Shown in pieces: positions 33,689 to 42,744 of a DNA stretch of 64,000 bases. Below the pieces are notes generated by a model. That model worked only from the letters and a program-made list of their open reading frames with translations, was not told the origin of the DNA and did not search any database. Positions within the stretch are counted from its first letter, which is position 1, and each line of letters opens with the position of its first letter. Source of the DNA: Thermoleophilaceae bacterium (GTDB lineage Bacteria; Actinomycetota; Thermoleophilia; Solirubrobacterales; Thermoleophilaceae); NCBI GenBank assembly GCA_030448005.1, contig JAUJNT010000006.1, forward strand, positions 17,977 to 81,976. The letters run 5' to 3'. Both the position numbers and the translations under genes were made by a program.

Positions 33689-35235
33689 CAGGGCGCTCCC
33701 TCGGCTGCCGATCTGCCCTGGGGCATCCCGGCCGCCCACAGCGCGACACCGAGCAGCAGCCATCCGAGAACCTTGCCGGGCTGCTCGATCGCCTCCGAGC
33801 TCAGGCCGACCAAGAGGAACGAGATGGATCCGGCGAGCGCCGCGACGCCGACGGCGCGCCGGGTCAGCTCGCGTCGTACGACCCCGGCCGAGGCCGCTAT
33901 CAGCGTCGCGAAGAGCGCGCCCATGAAGATGATGCCGCCCAGTGGGCCCTGCTCCTGCAGGACCTTCAAATAGCTGTTGTCGACAAACGTCGCGGCGCCC
34001 TGCTCGTCGACGGTCGCGCGTCCCACCGTCCCGAGGCCCGTCCCGAGGGGGTTTCTCCTGACCACGTCCAGCGAGTCACGCCAGCGCTCTCGGCGCAGCT
34101 CCACCGACGGGTCGGAGAGCGGGTTGAGGATGCCGGAGGAGCGCAGTTTCACCTCCGGCGACCCACCGGAAAGGATGGTCGGGACCAGCGCCCCGAGCAG
34201 GACGAGGACGATCAGCAGCGGGACGCTGGCCGCGGCGAGTGCGATCTTCGCCCGTTTTGCCAGGCCGCTCGTGAGCATGAAGAGCGCCGCCGTGCAGATG
34301 ACGCCCAGCGCCATCGTCAGCAGGCTCGTGCGCACGTAGGTGGCGACGAGGGCGAACACGATGAGCGCGACCCCGATCCAGGCGGCGAGCCGCACGCGCA
34401 CCAGGTAGAGGCCCAGCGCGAACAGGAAGACACCGGCCGGAACGAGGAAGCTCACAAGTCCGATCGCGCTCGAGAAGGAACCGACGTTGCGGAAGATGAC
34501 GCTGTTCTCGCTCGGCACGAGCGGCGTCGTCGATCGACCGAATGCCGCCAGGCGTTCTCCATCGGACGGACCGGCCACGCCTCGGAAGGCGGCATAGGCC
34601 GCGATGACGAGGAGGACGCCTACGAGCGCGGCGACCACGTGCTGGGGCCTGGACCCCGCCAGCAGCATCGTCCCCGCCGCGGCGAACAGCACGTATCCCT
34701 GCGTCAGCCGGAACCCCGTCAGCGCCGTGCCGAGGTCGCCGCTCAGGGGGATTTGCACCAGCGAGATGGCGAGCCAGCCCGCGAGCAACGCGAACGCGAT
34801 GCGGGTCGGGGGGCCGGCGTTGTGCCAGATCGCCAGCGGGGTGCGCCCTCGATCCTGACGTACCAGCCCGACCACAGCCACCAGGCAGGCGAAGTCGAGG
34901 AAGGCCGCGCCGACTGCCTCGGGCGTCACCCCGACCCCTTGGAGCTCGGGCGTCAATCCGACCTTGATGACGCCTTCCAGACCGTAGAGCAGGACAGCGG
35001 CGACAAGCGCAAACGGCGGCGCGAGCCACGCCAGCACCGCGATGAGGACAAGGCTGACGGCGAGCAGCGTGAGCGTCGGCCACACCGCCAGCAGCGCGGC
35101 GCAGGCAAGAACCGCAAGCGCGACAGCCGCGCCTGACAGCGGGCCCCGCAGGACACCCGAGCGGCCGCTGCGCACGGCGGCGCCCTGCTCCCGCGCGCGC
35201 GCCGTCTGGAAGGCTGGCGGGCTCCCGACGGTCAT
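33688..35235 (-). CDS. Wzy polymerase / O-antigen ligase family protein
   Basis: A 515-residue membrane protein with about eleven or more hydrophobic spans and a large loop before the last ones carrying RRNPLGTGLGTVGR...VDNSYLKVLQEQGPLGG, the Wzy_C/RfaL signature. It would polymerise repeat units delivered by the flippase (27709-29082), or ligate polymer to an acceptor. The first ~30 residues are cytoplasmic and low-complexity. The ATG overlaps the upstream GT4 stop (ATGA, 35232-35235) and the stop overlaps the Wzz-like start, so the three are translationally coupled. Polymerase and ligase cannot be separated by sequence reading; the Wzz-like neighbour favours polymerase. Confidence 0.88.
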   Translation of the reverse strand: MTVGSPPAFQTARAREQGAAVRSGRSGVLRGPLSGAAVALAVLACAALLAVWPTLTLLAVSLVLIAVLAWLAPPFALVAAVLLYGLEGVIKVGLTPELQGVGVTPEAVGAAFLDFACLVAVVGLVRQDRGRTPLAIWHNAGPPTRIAFALLAGWLAISLVQIPLSGDLGTALTGFRLTQGYVLFAAAGTMLLAGSRPQHVVAALVGVLLVIAAYAAFRGVAGPSDGERLAAFGRSTTPLVPSENSVIFRNVGSFSSAIGLVSFLVPAGVFLFALGLYLVRVRLAAWIGVALIVFALVATYVRTSLLTMALGVICTAALFMLTSGLAKRAKIALAAASVPLLIVLVLLGALVPTILSGGSPEVKLRSSGILNPLSDPSVELRRERWRDSLDVVRRNPLGTGLGTVGRATVDEQGAATFVDNSYLKVLQEQGPLGGIIFMGALFATLIAASAGVVRRELTRRAVGVAALAGSISFLLVGLSSEAIEQPGKVLGWLLLGVALWAAGMPQGRSAAEGAP

Positions 35236-36434
35236 CTCGATGTCGCCGCGTGCGTGCCGGCGGCCGGGTACTCGCGCGCCGCCAGGACCCGGTCGACGAC
35301 GTCTGTGAAGGCCTCGACGGCGCGATCCTCGCGAAAATCGTCGCGCACCCGCCTGCGGCCGTTGCGCACGAGCCCCTCCCGCAGCCCGGGTTCGCGCCAG
35401 AGCCGCGCGACCGCCCGCCCAAGGGCATCGTGGTCCTCCGCCGGAAAGAGCAGCGCCTCGCGTCCGTCGCGCACGACCTCCGGTATCGCGCCGACGCCGG
35501 CCGCCACCACCGGGCGGCCAGCGCTCAACGCCTCGATCGCGACGCGTCCGAACGGCTCGTTGAATCGCGCCGGGTTGACGACCACGTCGGCGGCGGCGTA
35601 GAGGTCGGCGACCGGATCGACGAGGCCGACGAACGCGACCGCGTCGTCCACTCCGAGCCGGCGCGCGAGCCGCGCGAGCTCCTCTCGATAGGCGACGTCC
35701 CCCGTCCGCGGGTGCGGGACGCCGGCGATCACGCAGCGAACGGCCGGAAACTCCTCGCGCAGGCCGGGAAGGGCGCGGATCGCGACGTCCTGCCCGCGCG
35801 CCGGGGTCACGTTGCCGATCACCGCGAGGCAGGGCTCCGCCTCTGCGAGTCCGTGCAGCGCGCGGAAGCGGGCGCCGTCACCGTCGGCGTACGTCCCGTC
35901 GACTCCGGGATAGATCGTCCTGAGCAACCGCGACCGCGCCGGTGCGAACTGCCGCGCCACCGCATCCGAGCAGCAGACGACGCCGTCGGCGAGCGCAGCG
36001 GTCAGCCGGGCTGTCGCCGCCGCCGCGACGCTCCGGCCCCGGCTGACAACGACGCCCTTGTCGAGGATCTCGCCGACGAAGACCACCGAAGGCACCCGCT
36101 GCAGCCGGGCCGCCACGAGAGCCGCTGGAACCGACGCGGTGACGGCGACGACGAGATCGGGCCGGAGCTGCCGTATCAGCCCGCTGAACCTGCGCACCTC
36201 GGCTGCGAGGCGGGCGGCGTAGGGGCCGAGCGCGCCGAGGCGACGGGGGTAGGTCAAGGGCTCGAATTCGAGCACGATCGGCCGGCCGATCGTCGCATAC
36301 AGGTCGGCGGCCGAGCCTGCGCCTGGAACGGCGACGGCAACCGGGCCGCGCTCGGCGAGGAGCGACAGCCACGGGAAGACGTGTCGCGGGGGACCGGCGG
36401 CCTCATTGGAATGTAGGATGACGAGCGTCTGCAT
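35232..36434 (-). CDS. GT4-family glycosyltransferase
   Basis: A 400-residue GT-B enzyme: MQTLVILHSNEAAGPPRHVF opening, CLAVIGNVTPARGQDVAI at the start of the donor domain, AADVVVNPARFNEPFGRVAI and EALSAGRPVVAAGVGAIPEV with the E-x7-E motif. The ATG at 36434 is chosen since residues further upstream are not protein-like. It sits between a GT2 (36506-37489) and the Wzy gene, 71 nt after the former. The sugar is unknown. Confidence 0.88.
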   Translation of the reverse strand: MQTLVILHSNEAAGPPRHVFPWLSLLAERGPVAVAVPGAGSAADLYATIGRPIVLEFEPLTYPRRLGALGPYAARLAAEVRRFSGLIRQLRPDLVVAVTASVPAALVAARLQRVPSVVFVGEILDKGVVVSRGRSVAAAATARLTAALADGVVCCSDAVARQFAPARSRLLRTIYPGVDGTYADGDGARFRALHGLAEAEPCLAVIGNVTPARGQDVAIRALPGLREEFPAVRCVIAGVPHPRTGDVAYREELARLARRLGVDDAVAFVGLVDPVADLYAAADVVVNPARFNEPFGRVAIEALSAGRPVVAAGVGAIPEVVRDGREALLFPAEDHDALGRAVARLWREPGLREGLVRNGRRRVRDDFREDRAVEAFTDVVDRVLAAREYPAAGTHAATSR

Positions 36435-36505
36435 CGCGTGCTGCCGGCCGCCGGTCTTCACGGCCCAAGAACGATAGGGACGCCGCAAGCGAGAGGCCGC
36501 AGCGA

Positions 36506-37489
36506 TCATGCCCCGGCGTTGGAGGCAGACATTCGCGAGCGGACGTAGCGCCGCCTCCACGCGTCCCGCAGGGTAACGGTGATGTCCGAGTCCGACGGCG
36601 GGGGCAGCCGACTGTTGCAGCTTCGCCAACCGCGTACTCGCGCGAGCCCCGGTCGCAGCGATCGGTGCTGCCGTGCCAGCAGGAGAACGGCGACCGCCTC
36701 CGCCGCGAGAGCGGCCGGCGCACTGCGCAGGCCGCGCAGAACGCCATACTTGCGCAGCAGATAGCCGCGGCTGAAGCCCACCAGGTTCGCCTTAGCCAGC
36801 GAGCGGTACCCGAGCGTGCCGGAGCCCTCGTGCAAGGCTCGCGCGCCGGGGGCGATCGCGCATCTGGCGCCGGCTGCGCGGAGGCGGATCGCGAGGTCGA
36901 CGTCCTCGAAGTAAGCAAAGAAGCTCTCGTCGAACCCGCCGATGTCGGTGAACGCAGCCAGCGCGTACGCCGCCGCGCCGCCCGACGGACCGAAGGGCGG
37001 CGCCAGCGGCTCCTCCAGGCGCGCGACGGGCTCACCGTTCAGGTAGTCGGCGCCCACCAGCGTCGGGTCGAGCACGACGCCGGCGGTCTCGATCAGGCTC
37101 GGCGCGCGCTCCTGCAGGAGCACTCCGGCGACCATGTCCGCCCCGTCGGCGAGCGGTGCGACGAGCTCATCGAGGAAGCCGGGTAGAGGCTCGATGTCGT
37201 CGTTGAGGACGACGAGGACGTCGCTGCGCCCCATGCGGGCCACACGATTGACCGCCGCGCCGAAGCCCAGGTTCCGGCCCATCGCGACGACCTCCGCCGG
37301 CGTCTGCTCGAGCAGCGAACGTGTGTGCCGCGCAAGTCCATTGTCGGCGACGATGACGTCCAACGATCCGCTCGTCAGCGACAGGGACCGGACGAGGTGG
37401 ACGAGCTGCGAGCCACCGGACAGCGACGGGATGACCGCCGTCACCGAGAGGTCGCATCGGGGGCGCTGCCGTCTCCCGCCTGCCGTCAT
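36506..37489 (-). CDS. GT2-family glycosyltransferase (rhamnosyltransferase-like)
   Basis: A 327-residue GT-A enzyme of the WbbL/RfbF-like type. VTAVIPSLSGGSQLV, DVIVADNGLARHT, GRNLGFGAAVNRVAR, VLVVLNDDIEPLPGFLDEL (metal-binding NDD), GGAAAYALAAFTDIGGFDES and YFEDVDLAIRLRAAGARC are all present in the usual order. These enzymes commonly add rhamnose to a lipid-linked sugar. It is the second gene after the initiating transferase and may add the second sugar of the repeat unit. Confidence 0.87.
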   Translation of the reverse strand: MTAGGRRQRPRCDLSVTAVIPSLSGGSQLVHLVRSLSLTSGSLDVIVADNGLARHTRSLLEQTPAEVVAMGRNLGFGAAVNRVARMGRSDVLVVLNDDIEPLPGFLDELVAPLADGADMVAGVLLQERAPSLIETAGVVLDPTLVGADYLNGEPVARLEEPLAPPFGPSGGAAAYALAAFTDIGGFDESFFAYFEDVDLAIRLRAAGARCAIAPGARALHEGSGTLGYRSLAKANLVGFSRGYLLRKYGVLRGLRSAPAALAAEAVAVLLLARQHRSLRPGLARVRGWRSCNSRLPPPSDSDITVTLRDAWRRRYVRSRMSASNAGA

Positions 37490-37540
37490 CCGCTCACCCG
37501 CGCAGGGTGAGCTGACGACGGTTGCCCCCGCGGCAAATGC

Positions 37541-39004
37541 CTAATAGGCGCCCCGCCGCCCGACGACGACCCCGACCGTGAGTGCCAGGAGTAGGCCGTC
37601 GCGGGCAATCGAGTGGTTCTCGATGTACTCCCGCTCGACGGCGAGCCGCTCTTCGAATGTCAGTTGGCCGCGGCCGAAGACCTGCATCGGTCCCGTGATG
37701 CCGGGCTTGACGTCGAGCCGAAAGCGCTCCTCGGCGCTGTAGCGTTCGACGAGCTCGACCTGCTCGGGGCGCGGCCCGACGAGGCTCATGTCGCCCTTCA
37801 GGACGTTGAGGATCTGCGGGAGCTCGTCGAGGCTCGAGCGGCGCAGGAAGCGACCGACGCGCGTGACGCGAGGATCCCACTCGAGCTTGAAGACAGGTTC
37901 GGGCAGGCGATCGAGGCAGACGACCTCGGAGAGACGGGCCTCCGCGTCGCAGACCATCGTCCGGAACTTGTAAAGCGTGAACGGCCGCCCGTACCGGCCG
38001 GCTCGCCTCTGGGAGAAGATGATCGGACCCTTGCTGTCCAGCCGTACGGCGAGTCCGACGAGCGCGGCGACCGGAAGCAGCAAGATGCCCACTCCCAGCG
38101 CGATACTGACATCCAGCGCACGCTTGAGGAAGAGCGTCGAACGGGAGACGTTCCAGGTGTTGTACTCGACGACGGGCAGATCGGCGATGTGTCGCAGCTC
38201 GACGGCCGTGCCGAACATGCCGCGCACTGGCGGGACGACGCTGAGCTTGATCTCGAGCATGCGACAGACCCGCACGTACTGGGCCAGCACCTCCTCGTTG
38301 AGCGCCTGGCAGGCGAGAATCACCCGCTCGACGCCGACGAGCCGCTCGGACAGGATGGTGCCGCTCTCCCGCGCGCCGTTCGTCGGAGCCGTGTTGACGA
38401 CGTGCACGTGCGTGTCGGGGAAGAGCTCGAGCTTGCGCCGCGCCGCTTGCGCAAGGGCTCCATCTCCGACGATGATCGCCCGCTCAGGCGAGGTCAGCCG
38501 GCGCCAGAGGAGGCGGGCGAGAGCGCGCAGGAAGAGGGCCGAGACGAGCGCGACGACGAACACGCCGACGAAGACGCGATCGAACGTGTCGGTTGCCGTA
38601 GCGACCATGAGGAATCCCAGTGCCAGCGTGCCTGTCAGCGCCCACGTCAGCAGCTGTGGGAACTCGTCGACCGTCAGATGGCGCAGGGTGCGGTGGTCCC
38701 GGTCGTAAAGTCCTTGCAGCTTTGAGAGCAGTACCCAGACCGGGACATAGGCGAGCGCGACGAGCGTCGCCGCCGGGTCACCCGAGAGCTCGGCTACGGT
38801 GCCACAGACGAGCAGAGCGGCGACCGCGTCCGCGGCCACCAGCATGCGACGGCGATAGGAGTCGCGATTGCGGATCCGTCGCCTCGCGCGCTCCGCGGCG
38901 GCGCCGAGCGGTTGAGGCTGCGGCGCCCGGTCGCCGGGCACTATCGTCCGCGCCCGCGGACGTATGCCGGCCGCAGGCCTTTTGCTCGGCGTAACCCTAC
39001 TCAT
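37541..39004 (-). CDS. Polyprenyl-phosphate hexose-1-phosphate transferase (WbaP/WcaJ type)
   Basis: A 487-residue initiating glycosylphosphotransferase that transfers a sugar-1-phosphate to undecaprenyl phosphate. It has four N-terminal spans, a central Rossmann-like domain with [20 protein letters not shown], a fifth hydrophobic segment, and the catalytic bacterial sugar transferase domain with [47 protein letters not shown] and [10 protein letters not shown]. All key motifs are intact. The start is ATG 39004 (another at 39022). It heads the minus block containing Wzy, the Wzz-like protein and the kinase homologue, marking that block as a Wzy-dependent assembly pathway. Confidence 0.92.
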   Translation of the reverse strand: MSRVTPSKRPAAGIRPRARTIVPGDRAPQPQPLGAAAERARRRIRNRDSYRRRMLVAADAVAALLVCGTVAELSGDPAATLVALAYVPVWVLLSKLQGLYDRDHRTLRHLTVDEFPQLLTWALTGTLALGFLMVATATDTFDRVFVGVFVVALVSALFLRALARLLWRRLTSPERAIIVGDGALAQAARRKLELFPDTHVHVVNTAPTNGARESGTILSERLVGVERVILACQALNEEVLAQYVRVCRMLEIKLSVVPPVRGMFGTAVELRHIADLPVVEYNTWNVSRSTLFLKRALDVSIALGVGILLLPVAALVGLAVRLDSKGPIIFSQRRAGRYGRPFTLYKFRTMVCDAEARLSEVVCLDRLPEPVFKLEWDPRVTRVGRFLRRSSLDELPQILNVLKGDMSLVGPRPEQVELVERYSAEERFRLDVKPGITGPMQVFGRGQLTFEERLAVEREYIENHSIARDGLLLALTVGVVVGRRGAY

Positions 39005-39247
39005 CGTCTGACTACGCCCCATCCGTGGCAGTCATCGAGCCTCCCGTGGCACTTATGGTTCCAGCGTACCCCTGCGCGCCACTATAGGGCGGATTGGGCC
39101 GGATGGCTAGGGGGACCCGAGGAAAAAACGTAAGCCCGCCCGGCAGCGGCAATCCTGCGTGGGCTATCCACTTCCACTCGTGCGCTCTGCCCCGCGGCCC
39201 CACGCTGTCGCTTGCCGCCTTCCGCCGATTGTATGGTGGCTCGCGCC

Positions 39248-40081
39248 ATGAGCCGCGCCATCGACGTCAAGCACCTTGGCCGGAAACACGTGATCTGCGC
39301 CCACGAGGTGGACGACGTGATCGTAGACCCGGGGCCCGCCTCGAGCGTTGAGGAGCTGCTGGCCGCGCTCGACGGCGAGGCCCCGCGCGCGCTGCTGCTC
39401 ACGCACATCCACCTCGACCATGCCGGCGCCGCGGGCGTGCTCACCCGCGCGTTCCCGTCCCTCACGGTCTACGTGCACGAGCTCGGCGCCCCCCACCTGA
39501 TCGACCCCTCGCGGCTGCTGGCCAGTGTCGAGCGCCTCTACGGCGAGGACATGGAACGGCTGTGGGGCGAGGTGGCCCCCGTGCCGGCCGAGCGGGTGCA
39601 GGCGCTCTCCGGCGGCGAGAGGGTGGAGGGGATGCGGGTTGCTTACACGCCCGGCCATGCCTCCCATCACGTCTGCTACCTCCACGAGGGCACCGGGGAG
39701 GCATTCGTGGGAGACGTTGCCGGCGTGCGCCTGCCGGGCAGCACCTACACGATCGCGCCGACGCCGCCTCCCGACATCGACGTGGAGGCCTGGCTCTCAT
39801 CGATCGACGAGGTGGCCGGCTGGTCACCCACGGCGCTGTGCCTCACGCACTTCGGTCGCCACGAGGACGTGACCGAGCAGCTCGAGCGAGTGCGCGCCGG
39901 CCTGCGCGAGCGCGCCGAGCTGGCACGCACTATGGCGCCAGAGGAGTTCGCCGCATGGTCGGAGGCACAGACGCGCGCGGCGGTCAGCGACCCGGACACG
40001 GTCGAGGCGCTGATCCAGGCGGCTCCGCCCGACACATTGGGTGTGGGTTTGCGCCGCTACTGGGAAAGGGAGGCCGCATGA
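39248..40081 (+). CDS. MBL-fold metallo-hydrolase
   Basis: A 277-residue metallo-beta-lactamase fold protein. The zinc motif THIHLDHAG (52-60) is complete; downstream ligands are in TPGHASHHVCY and FVGDVAGV, and CLTHFGRH supplies the last His. The C-terminal region ~190-277 is helical and typical of glyoxalase-II-like/RNase Z-like hydrolases in actinobacteria. The ATG at 39248 is preferred. A TATGGT -10-like hexamer at 39232-39237 would give a very short leader. Its stop overlaps the ClpS start as ATGA (40078-40081). The substrate is unknown. Confidence 0.86.
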   Translation: MSRAIDVKHLGRKHVICAHEVDDVIVDPGPASSVEELLAALDGEAPRALLLTHIHLDHAGAAGVLTRAFPSLTVYVHELGAPHLIDPSRLLASVERLYGEDMERLWGEVAPVPAERVQALSGGERVEGMRVAYTPGHASHHVCYLHEGTGEAFVGDVAGVRLPGSTYTIAPTPPPDIDVEAWLSSIDEVAGWSPTALCLTHFGRHEDVTEQLERVRAGLRERAELARTMAPEEFAAWSEAQTRAAVSDPDTVEALIQAAPPDTLGVGLRRYWEREAA

Positions 40082-40368
40082 CCGCGTCCACGCTCGAGAA
40101 GCCCCGCCTCGACGGCCCCGGCAGCGGCCTCGGCGGCAACTGGCGGGTCATCGTGCTCAATGACAACCACAACACCTTCGAAGGGGTTGCGGCAGCGCTT
40201 GCGGGCATCGTGCCGGGGATAACGCTTGCGCAGGGCAAGGCGATCGCCGACAAGATCCACAACACCGGCCAGGCGATCGTATGGACGGGTGACAAGGAGC
40301 TGGCCGAGCACTACTGGGAGCAGCTGAAGGGCGCCGGGCTCACGATGGCCCCGTTGGAGCGCGGCTGA
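40078..40368 (+). CDS. clpS: ATP-dependent Clp protease adaptor ClpS
   Basis: A 96-residue N-recognin that binds proteins with bulky hydrophobic N-terminal residues and delivers them to ClpA/ClpC-ClpP. WRVIVLNDNHNTFEGV (22-37) contains the substrate-pocket Asn28-Asp29, and His61 in KIHNTGQAIVW matches the conserved pocket His. The length is usual for the family. Start ATG 40078 overlaps the MBL stop, so expression is coupled to it; clp chaperone genes are not in the window. Confidence 0.92.
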   Translation: MTASTLEKPRLDGPGSGLGGNWRVIVLNDNHNTFEGVAAALAGIVPGITLAQGKAIADKIHNTGQAIVWTGDKELAEHYWEQLKGAGLTMAPLERG

Positions 40369-40489
40369 CTGACGGGCGTGGGCGGGCTCCAGCCCTCGCG
40401 TCGGATGGGGCCCGACCCAGTCGGAGGCGGAGCCGATCCAAGGCGCTGGCGTCGGTGTGTCTCTGGCTCCCGTCGCCGAGGGAGGCTGC

Positions 40490-40828
40490 CTAGCCCTCGG
40501 CGGCGTCGGCGGTCTCCGGAGCCAGCGATCCCATGCCTGCGATCAGGTGGTAGGTGGGCAGGATCGGCACCTGGTAGAGGCCGACCGCCTCGGCGCGGGC
40601 CTCGCCGATCTCGTCGGAGTACCAGTAGCTCTCGAAGTGCTCCTTGGTCGGGACGAACGCCCACTGGCTGAAATCGAGCAGGCCGTCCTTAGCCCGGAAG
40701 AAGGCCCAGCCGGTGGCGCCGTAGTCGAGCACGGCTTCCGCCGCGGGGAGCCAGATCTCCTCGAACCGGTCGCCGCGGAGGGCGTTTGCCACCCACTTGA
40801 CGTTGACGGCGATCCCGGGGTCGCTCAC
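40490..40828 (-). CDS. Small conserved-looking protein coupled to crotonyl-CoA reductase gene
   Basis: A 112-residue soluble protein of unknown function, rich in aromatics (WLPAAEAVLDYGATGWAFFR, SQWAFVPTKEHFESYWYS), which suggests a compact alpha+beta fold similar in size to ABM/dimeric ferredoxin-like proteins. No catalytic motif was recognised. It starts at GTG 40828 and overlaps the crotonyl-CoA reductase stop by 4 nt (GTGA, 40825-40828), so it is translationally coupled and probably works with that enzyme or its product. Confidence 0.72.
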   Translation of the reverse strand: MSDPGIAVNVKWVANALRGDRFEEIWLPAAEAVLDYGATGWAFFRAKDGLLDFSQWAFVPTKEHFESYWYSDEIGEARAEAVGLYQVPILPTYHLIAGMGSLAPETADAAEG

Positions 40829-42078
40829 GCGCCCACCTCCGCCATGATGGCGCCTGGGCCGTCGGCGGTCTTGCCGAGGCCTTCCCTCTCTGCCCCCACG
40901 AGGATGGCGATCTTTCCGAGGTGCTTGTTGTCGCGCATCAGCTGATGTGCCTCGCCCACGCCGTCGAATCCCATGGTGCGCCACAGTACCGGCCGGATCG
41001 ATCCCTGCTCGATCAGCTCGTTGGCCTTGTAGCACTCGTAGGCGTTGGCGAAGTGGGAGCCGATGATCTGCTTTTGGCGCATCCAGAGGTAACGCACGTC
41101 GAAGTCGAGGTCAAAGCCGGTGGTGCCGGCGCAGATGACCACCTTGCCGAATGGCTTCACGACGAAGACCGACGTGGGGAAGGTGGCCTTTCCCACATGC
41201 TCGAAGACGATGTCGGGGGCATCGCCGAGGATCTCCCTGACCGCCTTGCCGAACTGCCGCGAAACACCGAACCGTTCCTTCTCCTCCTCGGGCGTCTCGC
41301 CGCCTTTTCGCATCATGCCCGCGAACTCGTTGCGGTCGATGTAGCCCTTGGCGCCGAGCTTCACGACGAGCTCGCCCTTCGCTTCTCCGGACACGACGCC
41401 GAGGCACTCCGCCCCGGCGGCGGCGCAGAGCTGGGTGGCGAACACGCCGAGCCCCCCGGCGGCCCCCCAGATCAGGACCCTGTGTCCGGCCTGCAGGTCG
41501 CACTGGTCGATCAGCATCCGATAGGCGGTGAAGTAGACGAGCCCGTAGGAGGCGGCCTCCTCCCAGGTGAGGTTGCGGGGCTTCGGGATCAGCTGCTGGG
41601 CCTGCACCTTGGTGAACTCGGCAAACGAGCCCCACGAGGTCTCATAGCCCCAGATCTTCTGGCTGGGGGCGGCCATCGGGTCGAGCCCGTGCACCTCCGG
41701 GTCCTCGTAGGAGGCCTGGTTGCAGTGGATGACCACCTCGTCGCCGGGCTTCCAGCGGGTCACGCCGGGGCCAACCTTCCAGACCACGCCGGAGGCGTCT
41801 GACCCGCCGATGTGATGGTCCTCCTCCGGGTGATATCGGAACACGGACACGGGCTTGCCAAGCGCCGCCCAGACGTTGTTGTAGTTCACTCCCGCGGCCA
41901 TCACGCGGACCACCACCTCGAGTGCGCCGGGGTCAGGGACCTCGATCTCCTCGAGCTGGAAGGCGTCGATCGGCTCGCCGAAGCGCTCCTCGCGGATGAC
42001 CCACGCGGTCATCCTCTCCGGGAGCGTTCCGGGCTCGACGTTCAGCTCGCTGGCGTTGGGTGCACCGACGGGTGCCAT
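40825..42078 (-). CDS. ccrA: Crotonyl-CoA carboxylase/reductase
   Basis: A 417-residue medium-chain dehydrogenase/reductase that reductively carboxylates crotonyl-CoA to ethylmalonyl-CoA with NADPH and CO2 (ethylmalonyl-CoA pathway; also an extender-unit supplier). Family hallmarks are AAGVNYNNVWAALGKPV (61-77), HHIGGSDASGVVW, IWGYETSWGSFAEF, the Rossmann motif IWGAAGGLGVFA, EHVGKATFPTSVFV, and GSHFANAYECYKAN with the conserved His. A minus-strand TACGAT (42119-42124) and a GGAGGA before the ATG could serve transcription and translation. No other ethylmalonyl-CoA pathway genes are visible here. Confidence 0.9.
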   Translation of the reverse strand: MAPVGAPNASELNVEPGTLPERMTAWVIREERFGEPIDAFQLEEIEVPDPGALEVVVRVMAAGVNYNNVWAALGKPVSVFRYHPEEDHHIGGSDASGVVWKVGPGVTRWKPGDEVVIHCNQASYEDPEVHGLDPMAAPSQKIWGYETSWGSFAEFTKVQAQQLIPKPRNLTWEEAASYGLVYFTAYRMLIDQCDLQAGHRVLIWGAAGGLGVFATQLCAAAGAECLGVVSGEAKGELVVKLGAKGYIDRNEFAGMMRKGGETPEEEKERFGVSRQFGKAVREILGDAPDIVFEHVGKATFPTSVFVVKPFGKVVICAGTTGFDLDFDVRYLWMRQKQIIGSHFANAYECYKANELIEQGSIRPVLWRTMGFDGVGEAHQLMRDNKHLGKIAILVGAEREGLGKTADGPGAIMAEVGA

Positions 42079-42297
42079 CGGGCCTCTGATCCTCCGGGGT
42101 CGTGGTCGGGCGCGCAGGATCGTATCTGTCCCACGGGCTGCCGGAATCGAGCGCGCACAGATGAGGCTCGGCCCCGGCGCGTGGTCTCAATGGCACAGCC
42201 GTGCTCACAGGCTTCAGCCCCTGGGCCGGGGAGAGGAAGAGCGATGAAGGCCCGCTCGGCAGGACGGCGCTCTCCCCACGCGGCGTCTTACCCCAGC

Positions 42298-42660
42298 TCA
42301 GCGCTTGGGCTGCCAGAGCGCGACCTCGCCACCGGCGGGTGTCGCGATGACGCTGCGCCATCCGGCGGGGCCCTCGCGTGCCTCGAGCAGCACGGAGGCA
42401 CCGAGCCGCCGAGCACGGTCGGTGGCCTCGCCGATCTCGGCCACCTCGACGTAGGGCAGCCACAGCGGGCGCCGCGTGTCGCATTCGACGATGCCTCCGC
42501 CGAAGCCGCGGCTCAACTCGAGCGCGAGGTAGGAGCCGCAGCCGGCGTCTATCCGCTCCGGGCGCCAGCCGCAGAGCTCGGAGTAGAAACCACACGCACC
42601 CGGCAGGTTGCCGGTGTGAAGCTCCAGGTGGACCACTGGCTTGGTCGGTGCCCGCTTCAT
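42298..42660 (-). CDS. VOC (glyoxalase/bleomycin-resistance) family protein
   Basis: A 120-residue single-module VOC protein. HLELHTGNLPGACGFYSELC opens the first beta-alpha-beta-beta-beta unit and WLPYVEVAEIGEATDRARRL the second; AREGPAGWRSVIATPAGGEV and ALWQPK end it. Metal ligands could be H11 and late acidic residues, but the full set is not clear. It is divergent from the ECF sigma factor at 42745, a pairing seen for sigma factors with SnoaL-like tails. The substrate is unknown. Confidence 0.82.
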   Translation of the reverse strand: MKRAPTKPVVHLELHTGNLPGACGFYSELCGWRPERIDAGCGSYLALELSRGFGGGIVECDTRRPLWLPYVEVAEIGEATDRARRLGASVLLEAREGPAGWRSVIATPAGGEVALWQPKR

Positions 42661-42731
42661 GTCTCTGGGCTATGGACCGGGATCTCCGCCGGAACTGATC
42701 GGCGCGATGAGTTTGGGGTGCCGGATCGGTC

Positions 42732-42737
42732 TATGGT
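42732..42737 (+). promoter_or_regulatory. -10 element for leaderless sigma-factor mRNA
   Basis: TATGGT ends 7 nt before the ATG at 42745, where transcription would be expected to start; there is no Shine-Dalgarno. A clear -35 is not visible. Confidence 0.4.
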
Positions 42738-42744
42738 GCGAGCG

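Noticed and set aside
41812-42744. In-frame 5' extension of the sigma factor
   Set aside because: It runs antisense through the ccrA and VOC genes and lacks domain features; the ATG at 42745 has a -10 element at the right distance.
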